Below, piece by piece: positions 43,892 through 52,929 of a stretch of DNA of 64,000 bases. Made by a program: the position numbers and the translations under genes. The number at the start of each line of letters is the position of its first letter. Position 1 is the first letter of the stretch. The DNA lies in the IMG/VR virus record IMGVR_UViG_3300028920_000694, positions 1-64,000 of that record. One strand, given 5' to 3'. The notes under the pieces are model-generated. The model did no database searches, had not been told where the DNA came from, and was given only the letters and a program-made list of their open reading frames with translations. The DNA comes from a virus.

Positions 43892-44416
43892 ATGAAAATG
43901 AACATAAATAAGTATTTAGATGAATTTAAGAGTGTGTTTGAAGATATAAAGAAGCAGTATAACAAGTTAGATGAGATAGTAGATATTATAAAGCAATCAG
44001 AGAAGATATACATAGCAGGTAATGGAGCATCTGCATTGATATCATCACATCTAGCCCTGCATCTGAGACAGTTAGGATATGATGCAATATCTCTAACAGA
44101 TAATGTAGGACTAGTGACTGCAGAAGCTAATGATGATGAATATAAAAATATATTTATGAACCAACTATATTCTACATCAGATAGAGGAGACATTCTAATC
44201 ATCTTCTCTGGTTCTGGTAATTCAGAGAATGTAGTGACTGGTGCAAAGTATATGATAGATATAGGAGAGAAGGTAATTGCATTTGTAGGAACAGATGGTG
44301 GAGAATTAAGTATGATGGAAGATGTAGAGTGTTTTCATGTGAATGGGGATATGCAGCACGCTGAAGATGCATTCTCAATTATATGTCACTTGCTTTTGAG
44401 GTGTTTAGATGAGTAA
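43892..44416 (+). CDS. GmhA-like sedoheptulose-7-phosphate isomerase (SIS domain)
   Basis: This SIS-domain protein of about 174 residues has YIAGNGASALISSHLALHLRQLG (sugar-phosphate loop) and LTDNVGLVTAEANDDEY, as in phosphoheptose isomerase. ILIIFSGSGNSENVVTGAKY and a C-terminal QHAEDAFSIICHLL follow. GmhA converts sedoheptulose 7-phosphate to D-glycero-manno-heptose 7-phosphate. The start may be ATG 43892 or ATG 43898. With hddA, the PfkB kinase and the transketolase it forms a heptose route. Confidence 0.8.
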   Translation: MKMNINKYLDEFKSVFEDIKKQYNKLDEIVDIIKQSEKIYIAGNGASALISSHLALHLRQLGYDAISLTDNVGLVTAEANDDEYKNIFMNQLYSTSDRGDILIIFSGSGNSENVVTGAKYMIDIGEKVIAFVGTDGGELSMMEDVECFHVNGDMQHAEDAFSIICHLLLRCLDE

Positions 44417-44627
44417 ACTTGAATTTAAATGTCCATTTTGTGATGCAGATATGGAAATTATAAGCCAGAATATTAGTATACCATTGAATTATTTATTTGG
44501 TACAAAAAACAAATTAACAGAAGAGTGGATTTGTATGAATGAAGAATGTCAATGTAGACTTGAGATAAATGCAGAATCTGTATCAATGATACCAATAGAA
44601 AGACAATGGAGACCAACAAATGAGTAA
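44409..44627 (+). CDS. Zinc-ribbon protein, unknown (72 aa)
   Basis: This 72-residue protein has CPFC near residue 9 and CMNEECQC near residue 42, forming a zinc ribbon. Its central part is hydrophobic but not a membrane helix. It overlaps the isomerase by 8 nt and the dehydrogenase by 8 nt. The role is unknown. Confidence 0.65.
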   Translation: MSKLEFKCPFCDADMEIISQNISIPLNYLFGTKNKLTEEWICMNEECQCRLEINAESVSMIPIERQWRPTNE

Positions 44628-45444
44628 ACCAAGAATTGGCATTTGTGGATTCGGAGTTGTGGGTAGAGCTATCCATGCAGGATTCTATACTAAAGCAAAG
44701 TTCAGGATATATGATATTAATCCAGATGTATCAGTTAATGACCTAGAAGATGTATGCATAGATAGTGAATTCATATTCATATGTGTTCCTACTCCTATGA
44801 AAGAGAATGGAGAGGCAGACACTTCTATAGTAGAAGAGACTGTTCAGAGATGTTTAGATTACATCAACCACACAGATACTATTCTAATAATCAAATCAAC
44901 TATTCCACCAGAGACTACAAAGATGCTTCAGGAGAGGCATCCAGATATACATATAGTCTTCTCACCAGAGTTCTTAACTGCTAGGTGTGCTAGACTAGAC
45001 TTCATTAATAATGCTAGAATCATTCTGGGTGGAGATATAGGAGATACAAAAAGAGTAGAGAGTCTCTTCAGATTGAGATTTCCACATACACCAATCATTC
45101 ACACAGATCCAACAACTGCAGAGATTGTAAAGTATGCAGCTAACTGTTTCTTTACCACAAAACTATCTTACTTCAATGAGATTTATCAGGTATGCCAGAA
45201 ATTAGGAGTTGATTATGAAGATGTGAAGAAGATGGTTCTACTTGATGGTAGGATAGGTAATTCACATGTTGATGTACCTGGATTTGATGGCCATCTAGGA
45301 TGGGGACAAGCATGTTTCACCAAAGACCATAATGCATTAATAAAAAAAGAAGAAGAACTAGGAATCGAACCTAGTGTTCTAAAAGGAGTATGGAAGAAGA
45401 ACGAAGAAGTTAGAGGAAAAAGATATTGGAAAAAAGGACTTTAA
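44620..45444 (+). CDS. UDP-glucose/GDP-mannose dehydrogenase family, missing C-terminal domain
   Basis: This 274-residue protein has the N-terminal NAD domain (GFGVVG, 10-15), CVPTPMKENGEADTS, KSTIPPET and SPEFL. The central part has catalytic Lys181 and Asn186 in FFTTKLSYFNE and the catalytic Cys232 in GQACFTKD. The third domain (UDP-binding C-terminal, about 100 residues) is absent although all catalytic residues are present. It would oxidise a nucleotide sugar to a uronate. Its stop codon abuts the stop of the convergent fibre gene with no spacer. Confidence 0.82.
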   Translation: MSKPRIGICGFGVVGRAIHAGFYTKAKFRIYDINPDVSVNDLEDVCIDSEFIFICVPTPMKENGEADTSIVEETVQRCLDYINHTDTILIIKSTIPPETTKMLQERHPDIHIVFSPEFLTARCARLDFINNARIILGGDIGDTKRVESLFRLRFPHTPIIHTDPTTAEIVKYAANCFFTTKLSYFNEIYQVCQKLGVDYEDVKKMVLLDGRIGNSHVDVPGFDGHLGWGQACFTKDHNALIKKEEELGIEPSVLKGVWKKNEEVRGKRYWKKGL

Positions 45445-48069
45445 TTAAACTTCTGCTCTCCATGAAAATGATTGTGCATCTGGAGAAGAATGATACACAG
45501 TGATGTTTGTGGCATCCACTGTGAATGAATACATGATTGGATTTGCACCTGATGGAGATAGATTAACATAAGATGGTTTGCTTGGGCACCCATGTGCTAT
45601 AGTTCCTGCATCTGAAACATTAGCCCATCCTCTATATAAACTTTGTAAGGAACCTTTGATTGTGCCTCCTGATATTGTAGTTCCAGATATACCATCTGCA
45701 TCAATACCTGCAGCAGTCAACACACCTGTTGTTGTATCATCTGCATTATCTTTTAGATAGTCAGAAGCACCCACTAAGTTTGTATTGTTACCAGATACCC
45801 AATCTGCATAGATACCTGTCTGTGAGGAATACAGACCAGCTTTTATATTACCACCAGAGATTGCTTGAGTAGATATGCATTGTGAAGAGAAATTACCTTG
45901 GAAGTATGCATCTCCTTTAAATAGTGCATCACCTGCATCTATATAAAGTCCATAGTTATTTGTAGCACCACCAGCATAAGCATATATTCCTATGTTTGTG
46001 GTATTAGCCCCTACAGCAGTACCATTAAATCCATATAAAGTATCTAATCCAGCTTTATTAGCATGCATTTTAATAGCTTGGATAAAGTCGGTATTATCAT
46101 CTGGAGTTAATTGAACATTAACAAACCCCCTTAAAGTTCCTGTCATAGAATTATGCCCAAATGATGCTCCACCTGAATGTTGCATATGGAATGGTGAAGA
46201 AGGTGTGAACTTTGCCATATTCACCCCTAGAGAATTAGTTATTATAGAACCTCCAGAGATAGTTTGAGAAGAAAGAAAAGTCATATTATGAATACCCTTA
46301 CTATTCCAATCCTTATCAGCATTTATAGTCAAATCAGAAAGGTTAGATACTCCATCTCCCCCACCACCTATCATAGTGTTCCAACCACCACTATTAGCAC
46401 TACAAATATATAAATTTGATAATGAAGTAGTTCCAGATAACCAAAGAACTCCAGCTCTCTGTGATGGTTCATCTGTGCTTGGAATTATTTCAATCATAGA
46501 ACCAGAAAATCTGTGAGTAGTTATTCCTCTTTTTGTTAATATAAGTCTTCCACCACTATCATTATAGTTAAGTTGCATTGCTCCACTACCTTCCATATAT
46601 ACAAATGGACTATATGTTTGAGCAATATCATTGCAGTAGATATACATATCATCAGTGACTAGACTACCACCTTTTAAGACTGTATTATCATCTGATTTCT
46701 GTATACTAAATAATGCAGTATTTCCGCTTTCAATAGTAAGTGGTTGATTTCCATGAAGTCTTATATCTATATTTCCAGCATCAAATAAAGCAATAGCAGG
46801 CTGTGCATCTATATCATTAGCTAATAACTTAAGATTCTTTCCATCAATACCACCTTCAATAATAGATGTTGTTCCATCATATGTGAAATCAAATATCTGA
46901 GTAGAACCACTTTTCATAGTAATTCTACTAGGGCTATTAGTTATTAAATCAGTTAATCTTATTGATCCACCTGAAATTGATGCGGAAGAAATACCTGCAG
47001 CATTATAAATAGTCTTTGAATTCCAATCCTTATCAGCGTCTATAGTTAAATCTGATAAATTAGAAGCACCAGCACCAACACTTGGTCCATTATATACAGA
47101 ACAAGAAATAGTATGTGCTTGTAATTGACTGGATATAGATATCTTATTACCAGATAAAAGAATGTTACTACTAGCTTTTATACGGATATCACCTGGATGA
47201 GTAGCATGATCTTCACCATAAAAAGAAATATATGATTGTTCAGTTGTATAATGTCTAAATCTAGCTTCTTGGTCACTCCAACCAATCATCAAGTCTGTTC
47301 TTTTAGATGCAGTAGATGGATTAAAGATTAATATAGGTGTTCCATCTCTCCATATTCTAAATGTATGTGGAGTCTCACTACCTAGACCGACTCCAACAGT
47401 TGATGAATCGCCTACTGAGATATATTGAGTATTACTTGTATTACCCTTTATGACTATCTTCTCATCATGACTACCCCCGTATAGATTACTAGTTGTTCTA
47501 TTGTGAGTAAACTGAAATGTCTCACTACCAGTCTTATAGAAATACACATCATCATTTGTATCTAAGATTATATCTCCAGCACCATTTAATTTAATGTAAG
47601 GATATGTATCTGAACTATTCGCATTAATTATCATATCATCATTAGCATCATCACCACCGAATAAACGGCTATCATCTCCATCCACATCAAATTGGAATAT
47701 CTTAGATCCCTGTTCCTCTATATCAAAATCTCCACCAGTAGCCAAATCAATTCCAACATCACTGGCACCTTGTATTTGAATAAATGGGTAGGTATCTTTA
47801 TCATTAGCCTTAATAATCATAATAGAATCATTCTCATCTGTTCCATATATTGTAGTACCCTGCGCTTCAAGAGCAACCTTTAGCATTTGATCGCCATCAT
47901 CTTTCATTATTATCTTACTACTAGCATCTAGTATTATATCATCTGGGGCATCCATATTATACCAATCAGAACCAGTATTGTTATGTCTAATTTCTGGAAC
48001 CATTGTATTCCAATTACTATAAGTGATTGTATTGCCAGATTCCATTGAATCGTACCAATTAGTTGCCAT
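45445..48069 (-). CDS. Tail fibre protein, 874 aa, modular
   Basis: This long fibre is built of short repeats. The N-terminal 260 residues consist of imperfect repeats with F/YGGDxxDDxxIINANxxDTYPYIxLxGAGDIxLD. The middle and C-terminal parts contain the SNLSDLTIxADKDWNSKxIYN and SSQxISGGxI units also found in the fibre genes at 58090 and 62620. The C-terminus (GTIAHGCPSKPSYVNLSPSG...SFTVDATNITVYHSS) is a tail-fibre tip domain often seen at the ends of phage fibres. It is likely the receptor-binding or side fibre. Confidence 0.85.
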   Translation of the reverse strand: MATNWYDSMESGNTITYSNWNTMVPEIRHNNTGSDWYNMDAPDDIILDASSKIIMKDDGDQMLKVALEAQGTTIYGTDENDSIMIIKANDKDTYPFIQIQGASDVGIDLATGGDFDIEEQGSKIFQFDVDGDDSRLFGGDDANDDMIINANSSDTYPYIKLNGAGDIILDTNDDVYFYKTGSETFQFTHNRTTSNLYGGSHDEKIVIKGNTSNTQYISVGDSSTVGVGLGSETPHTFRIWRDGTPILIFNPSTASKRTDLMIGWSDQEARFRHYTTEQSYISFYGEDHATHPGDIRIKASSNILLSGNKISISSQLQAHTISCSVYNGPSVGAGASNLSDLTIDADKDWNSKTIYNAAGISSASISGGSIRLTDLITNSPSRITMKSGSTQIFDFTYDGTTSIIEGGIDGKNLKLLANDIDAQPAIALFDAGNIDIRLHGNQPLTIESGNTALFSIQKSDDNTVLKGGSLVTDDMYIYCNDIAQTYSPFVYMEGSGAMQLNYNDSGGRLILTKRGITTHRFSGSMIEIIPSTDEPSQRAGVLWLSGTTSLSNLYICSANSGGWNTMIGGGGDGVSNLSDLTINADKDWNSKGIHNMTFLSSQTISGGSIITNSLGVNMAKFTPSSPFHMQHSGGASFGHNSMTGTLRGFVNVQLTPDDNTDFIQAIKMHANKAGLDTLYGFNGTAVGANTTNIGIYAYAGGATNNYGLYIDAGDALFKGDAYFQGNFSSQCISTQAISGGNIKAGLYSSQTGIYADWVSGNNTNLVGASDYLKDNADDTTTGVLTAAGIDADGISGTTISGGTIKGSLQSLYRGWANVSDAGTIAHGCPSKPSYVNLSPSGANPIMYSFTVDATNITVYHSSPDAQSFSWRAEV

Positions 48070-48085
48070 ATTTATCTACCTCTCA

Positions 48086-48610
48086 TTATAAATCTCCACT
48101 TCCACTAACCATTGCTTCTATCTTACATCCTATCCATCCTTCTGCTGAATTTGGAATTGGATGAAGAACTACATTCTTCACAAAAGCAATCGTTTCTTTT
48201 CTCATGTTCCTTAATGTGCTTGCTCCCATATCATTAGATGATGGTGTAGGCAAGAATTTGATAGTGTTCTCTGCACTCCAAGTAGTATCATACATATGTC
48301 TTCTTCCAAGTATTTTAAACAGTTCACCAACTGCACCTGGAATGATATTATCCATTAGAGTATCCACATCTGATTTTTTCATCCATGTTTCTATTATAAC
48401 AGAGTAATCTTGAACATCCCATCTGCTACACTTGACATCTAAGAAATCACTTGTTCCCATATTTCCATAATAGATAGCCAAGTCATTATCATATTTGAAT
48501 GGTGGAGAAGGTGGAAGAGCACATGGACCAAAGCAGAATCCAAAATCATCATCAAAATAATAAGGAAATGTTCTATGAGATGCCTGAGGATGAGTATCAA
48601 ATGCAGACAT
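48086..48610 (-). CDS. Baseplate/tail protein with shared C-terminal module (paralogue c)
   Basis: This 174-residue protein ends in a domain of about 115 residues (CSRWDVQDYSVIIETWMKKS ... EAMVSGSGDL). The same domain ends the two neighbouring genes at 48610 and 49457. The N-terminal part is short, aromatic and Pro-rich (FPYYFDDDFGFCFGPC). The shared module is probably an attachment or assembly domain that docks different N-terminal heads onto the tail. No known family is recognised. Confidence 0.65.
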   Translation of the reverse strand: MSAFDTHPQASHRTFPYYFDDDFGFCFGPCALPPSPPFKYDNDLAIYYGNMGTSDFLDVKCSRWDVQDYSVIIETWMKKSDVDTLMDNIIPGAVGELFKILGRRHMYDTTWSAENTIKFLPTPSSNDMGASTLRNMRKETIAFVKNVVLHPIPNSAEGWIGCKIEAMVSGSGDL

Positions 48611-49455
48611 TATAAATCTCCACTTCCACTAGCTACGCATTCTATCTTCACATGAATCCATCCTTTATCTCCTTCAACTGGTGAATCTGTGATATTCTTT
48701 ACAAAAACAACTTCTTTACTTCTCATATTTGATAATTGTCTATCTGGAATAGGAATTAATTCAATTGTATTTTCACCTGACCATGTAGTATCATAGTGAT
48801 GAGGTCTACCTAATATCTTAAATAATTCACCCACTGCTTGTGGAGTTATGCTATCTCTTAATGATTGCAAATCAGATTTATTTAGCCATGTCTCTAAAAT
48901 CATTCCATAATCTCCAACATCCCATCTAGAACACCAACATTGAATTACACATGAATGTCCTGTTATTAACATATCACCTGTTTCATTATCCCAAGATACT
49001 CTAATTTGTACCATACTAACTGCATTACCTGATGATGTATTTATTGCTTGAACATCACATTTAAGATTAACTATATCTTCCCATGTCCAATGAGAAGGAG
49101 CATTTGTATCTGAAGTTATATCATACCATTCAGTCCAATATAACCACATACTAATCCAATCATGAATATGATTATCTCCATCACCATCAGCAAATACTGG
49201 TCTTAATTCTACTTTATTATTATCAGTATTTCCTGGAATTTCTCTACCTCTCATTCTAATCTCTACTTTAGTTATCTTCCCATATGATATACCAGGACAT
49301 GTATTAGAATTTAATGCACATATATCTCCACTACTTCCACCAGATTCATCTCCAGCATCTCCATCTACCATATCACCTGGAACAGTTGGACCACCATCCC
49401 ATCCATTTGTTTCACTAGGATCATATCCATCAAAATAATATATCTCACTTGGCAT
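48610..49455 (-). CDS. Baseplate/tail protein with shared C-terminal module (paralogue b)
   Basis: This 281-residue protein has an N-terminal beta-rich region of about 170 residues (ITKVEIRMRGREIPG, ELRPVFADGDGDNHIHDWISMW), followed by the C-terminal module of about 115 residues starting CSRWDVGDYGMILETW. The N-terminal part may be a carbohydrate- or protein-binding beta-sandwich. It ends ASGSGDL like paralogue c. Confidence 0.65.
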   Translation of the reverse strand: MPSEIYYFDGYDPSETNGWDGGPTVPGDMVDGDAGDESGGSSGDICALNSNTCPGISYGKITKVEIRMRGREIPGNTDNNKVELRPVFADGDGDNHIHDWISMWLYWTEWYDITSDTNAPSHWTWEDIVNLKCDVQAINTSSGNAVSMVQIRVSWDNETGDMLITGHSCVIQCWCSRWDVGDYGMILETWLNKSDLQSLRDSITPQAVGELFKILGRPHHYDTTWSGENTIELIPIPDRQLSNMRSKEVVFVKNITDSPVEGDKGWIHVKIECVASGSGDL

Positions 49456-49456
49456 A

Positions 49457-50473
49457 TTAATCTATGTCCAATCTTATTCCTTCAACTTTTATACCAAACT
49501 TATTTGGAGTCACAAATGTATCTGATATATTTCTCACAGCAACAGTTCTCTTTTCTCTAAGACTAGATAGTCCATATCCATAGATAGGTTCTAGAATAAG
49601 AGTATTTCCAGATGAATAAGTTGTATCAATGAATGTTGGCTTTCCAAGTATCTTATATAATTCTCTATATGCACCTGGAGTCACATTTCTGAATAAGAAG
49701 TTTCTATCACAAGCATCCACAAATGTCTCCATAATCACGTTATAGTTATCTTCATCCCATCTACTGTTCCAACATCTTATCTTTCTCTCATACCAAGTAG
49801 CTCCTTCTATATTTCCATCTATTCCATTAACAGAATCTGTTAGAGTGGTATTTTCCCTATCTAGAAACTTATAATGTACTGTAGGAGTTGTTGGTGTAAT
49901 TCCATTATAGATTCGATTAACCTCACTAGAGTCAAAAGCAGTGCCACTCCAAAACACAAACTCGCAGATATCACCATTAAAATGATTATTATAAGCCTTC
50001 CACTCTCCTAATCTAAATTCATGAGTAGTATCAGTAGCTGGTGTATAATTAGCACCTACTGTTTTGTTAACTTTAGAAACACCATCAACATATAATCTAA
50101 AATCTTTAGTAGAATGGTTGTAGACTACTGTACCAGTATGCCATTTACCATCACCAACTGCTGTATTAGTATCTAAACTTATACCACCAGCTGTGCCAGA
50201 ACCCATTCTAGCAAATAAATCAGTAGAACTACTAGCAACCCATATATGATAGTTATCATCATATCCACTACCAGTATCATTCTTAGCAAACAAAGTCCAA
50301 TATACTTTATCAGCTGAACCAGTCCCTCTATATCTAAATGTTACACTAGCAGTATATGAATTAGCAACAGTTAAATAGTCTGAAGTAGCAGTCACATAAT
50401 CATCTGAACCATCAAATGATAAACATCCTTGTGGAACTATAATATATTGACTACCCTTTTCTCTTACTTCCAT
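49457..50473 (-). CDS. Tail protein: LamG-like lectin domain plus shared module (paralogue a)
   Basis: Residues about 15-200 form a LamG/concanavalin-like lectin fold. CLSFDGSDDYVT, SYTASVTFRYRG, KWHTGTVVYNHSTKDFRLYVDG, HEFRLGEW, and GDICEFVFWSG follow the usual strand order. The rest is the shared C-terminal module beginning RCWNSRWDEDNYNVIMETF. The lectin domain could bind host surface glycan. It is the most distal copy of three in a row and its module is the most divergent. Confidence 0.78.
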   Translation of the reverse strand: MEVREKGSQYIIVPQGCLSFDGSDDYVTATSDYLTVANSYTASVTFRYRGTGSADKVYWTLFAKNDTGSGYDDNYHIWVASSSTDLFARMGSGTAGGISLDTNTAVGDGKWHTGTVVYNHSTKDFRLYVDGVSKVNKTVGANYTPATDTTHEFRLGEWKAYNNHFNGDICEFVFWSGTAFDSSEVNRIYNGITPTTPTVHYKFLDRENTTLTDSVNGIDGNIEGATWYERKIRCWNSRWDEDNYNVIMETFVDACDRNFLFRNVTPGAYRELYKILGKPTFIDTTYSSGNTLILEPIYGYGLSSLREKRTVAVRNISDTFVTPNKFGIKVEGIRLDID

Positions 50474-52927
50474 CTATCCACCATATACCTTCTTCTCTAA
50501 ATCAGAGAGTTTCTTCATTATATCAAAATTCTGTTTTCCATAGTTAATCACAGTAACAAATCCTTCTTCATCAGAGATTCTTTGTGTGTAGCTCACTATA
50601 TCAAATATATCATGAATTCCAAAGTTAGTTAGATTAGATGAGAATCTGTAATCAGTCTCTATATCAGTTCTTCCATTTATTGTAATCACTCCTTTCTTTT
50701 TAGGTTTAATGTTACTTCCAGATGTTTCTATTCTGGCTCTTTCATCTGCCATCTCTTGTGTAACTATACTATCATCATATATCTTTCTTAATTGAACTCC
50801 ATATGAATTAATACTATTATCATCAGTTCTAGTTGCAGTGATTTCATGCTCATACCATCCAAGTTTAAATGCTAAATCACCTGATGGACATGCATTATTA
50901 TCCGAATAACCTAACCATGAACTACCTGACTTCAGAAGTATCTGTCCACTTGCATAATTTCTTTGATTACTTGCATAATACAACTCCCACTTTTTAGGAT
51001 TAGCATCATTTGCCCCACTAATAACTAGCCAATAATTTGCTCCAACATTCAGATTCTTTAATTTAGGAGAATCATAACTCTGCCACTCACACCATCCAGA
51101 TGGATATGGTAAATCAGATGGAATAAAAGATATGTCATTACTCCATGGTATTGGAGTTCCTGCAGGCATACCAGCTGTATATGTAGAATCTTTTGTTGAT
51201 ACAGTCACATTTTCAATGTATGGTGGATCAGATGCATCAAATGTAGTTGAATTCAGAGATGAGAATATATATTTAATTGTGACATTGGAACCTTCATCAC
51301 CTAAATCATTCTCTATTCCATTAGTTAATCCTGACCACCATCCTAATCCAAGACTACCAGATAATAAAATGTGTTGTCCAGAATAAGTTTGTGCTGATAT
51401 AGTTATGTATTGTGCTCTTTGAGTAAATGTTGTTGTTTTTATATTTCCAGTTCTATCATAGTTCTTACCATAAACAAAATAACTAGTAGGTTGATATCTT
51501 CTAGCACTATAAGAATCTTTAGTCCAAGTAGTTCCATCAGCACTGGTGTATATAGCAAAATCAGTATCACTTGTTGTATTTGGCCTAAATTCCCATGTTC
51601 CATCAGATGCTATTGGTTGATGTAATGCCACAAAGAATTGTTGTCCTGATTTAACTAATGCTCTCTGTGACCATGAAATATCAAAATGTAAATGTTGATA
51701 ATATGCACTCATAGTTGTTGATGCAGATGCAAATGCAGCAGATATATCTTTATCACATCCACTAATAAGATAACACCATACTGTCTTAGGTAATGCATAA
51801 CTGTCATTATGAACTACATATGCTTCCACTCTAGTTACTCTTGCATCAAATGAGAATGGTTTCCATATATCACTAGAACCTCCACCTGACACTTGCCATC
51901 CTATATAATAATTTGCTGTTGAATCATTTTGTGGTGCTCCACCAGCACCAGTCTGTCCTAATTTTTTAGATGAAGACTCTGTTGTAGTTAGGAATGAATC
52001 ACTTCCACCTGTAAATATGTCTGCATTGTCCTTAGTGGATGTATTTAAATATGTGTAATCTTCAAATTCATCTGTATAAACATGAGAATCTGCATCTGGA
52101 AAAATACTAAATATTAAAGTATCTGGCTCATCATCATCTTCTGTTCTATCCATGTAGAATTTAACAGCTGATAGAATATCATCTTCGGCACAAATTCTCT
52201 GTGCAATCACTGCATTTGAAGTCAATGCAAATGAATGATTAAGATTAGGTTGGGATGTTATTGTAGAATATCCTGTTCCACCAACAACTAAAACCTTATT
52301 AGTTATATCCTCATCAGCTTCCTCTAATGGATCCATCTTAAAAATATCTGATTCAGAGATAGTGAAATCATAGCTATCTCCTCTAAATTCAGGTTGATAA
52401 TAATGCATTTGTCCACTATTATCTATATAGAATTTAAATCCATCAATCTTAGTCAAATCAATAAGTGCATCACCAACTATTGTATTAGAGAAATCAATTG
52501 AGTCAGTCATTGTTGTTCCACTATTGTTCCAAATGTGTGACCCAGAGATTCCAGGACAATAATCAGCTATAAGAGAAGATGCTATATAACAGGTATTTCC
52601 AGAATATTCAGCAGAAGCACTAGTATGATATCTCCATAAATCATATGTTCTACCAACTACCTGATATATATGTGTCTTCTTTCCCTGAACAATTTCTTGT
52701 TGTATCCTAGATATATATCCATCAAATTCTAAATCATCATTTATAAAAAGAAGAACTTTATCCCCAATCAATCTATTTGTGGTGACATCAAATGCATTTA
52801 TCACTCCATTCTGAAAATATTCATTATCTGAATTAGTTATCTCAATGAGAGATATATTTCCACCAGCAGAATAATGATTTGCATCTGCTGAACCTGAACC
52901 CAAATAGATATCGTATGAGATAGTCAT
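50474..52927 (-). CDS. Baseplate hub/late-control-like protein (817 aa)
   Basis: This 817-residue protein lies directly downstream of the tape-measure gene. The N-terminal part (SYDIYLGSG ... DKVLLFINDDLEFDGYISRIQQEIVQGKKTHIYQVVGRTYDL) resembles gpD-like tail hub proteins. A large middle region contains a duplicated carbohydrate-binding-like beta-sandwich (AQRICAEDDILSAVKFYMDRTEDDD, then a Trp/Ser-rich repeat). The C-terminus is helical (DIMKKLSDLEKKVYGG). It probably joins the tail tube to the fibres. Confidence 0.7.
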   Translation of the reverse strand: MTISYDIYLGSGSADANHYSAGGNISLIEITNSDNEYFQNGVINAFDVTTNRLIGDKVLLFINDDLEFDGYISRIQQEIVQGKKTHIYQVVGRTYDLWRYHTSASAEYSGNTCYIASSLIADYCPGISGSHIWNNSGTTMTDSIDFSNTIVGDALIDLTKIDGFKFYIDNSGQMHYYQPEFRGDSYDFTISESDIFKMDPLEEADEDITNKVLVVGGTGYSTITSQPNLNHSFALTSNAVIAQRICAEDDILSAVKFYMDRTEDDDEPDTLIFSIFPDADSHVYTDEFEDYTYLNTSTKDNADIFTGGSDSFLTTTESSSKKLGQTGAGGAPQNDSTANYYIGWQVSGGGSSDIWKPFSFDARVTRVEAYVVHNDSYALPKTVWCYLISGCDKDISAAFASASTTMSAYYQHLHFDISWSQRALVKSGQQFFVALHQPIASDGTWEFRPNTTSDTDFAIYTSADGTTWTKDSYSARRYQPTSYFVYGKNYDRTGNIKTTTFTQRAQYITISAQTYSGQHILLSGSLGLGWWSGLTNGIENDLGDEGSNVTIKYIFSSLNSTTFDASDPPYIENVTVSTKDSTYTAGMPAGTPIPWSNDISFIPSDLPYPSGWCEWQSYDSPKLKNLNVGANYWLVISGANDANPKKWELYYASNQRNYASGQILLKSGSSWLGYSDNNACPSGDLAFKLGWYEHEITATRTDDNSINSYGVQLRKIYDDSIVTQEMADERARIETSGSNIKPKKKGVITINGRTDIETDYRFSSNLTNFGIHDIFDIVSYTQRISDEEGFVTVINYGKQNFDIMKKLSDLEKKVYGG

Positions 52928-52929
52928 AA

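Noticed and set aside
43717-43911. Open reading frame of 64 residues crossing element copy B
   Set aside because: The same region in copy A has an in-frame stop and copy C has a different length, so the conservation is at nucleotide and not protein level. It also overlaps the glycosyltransferase gene.
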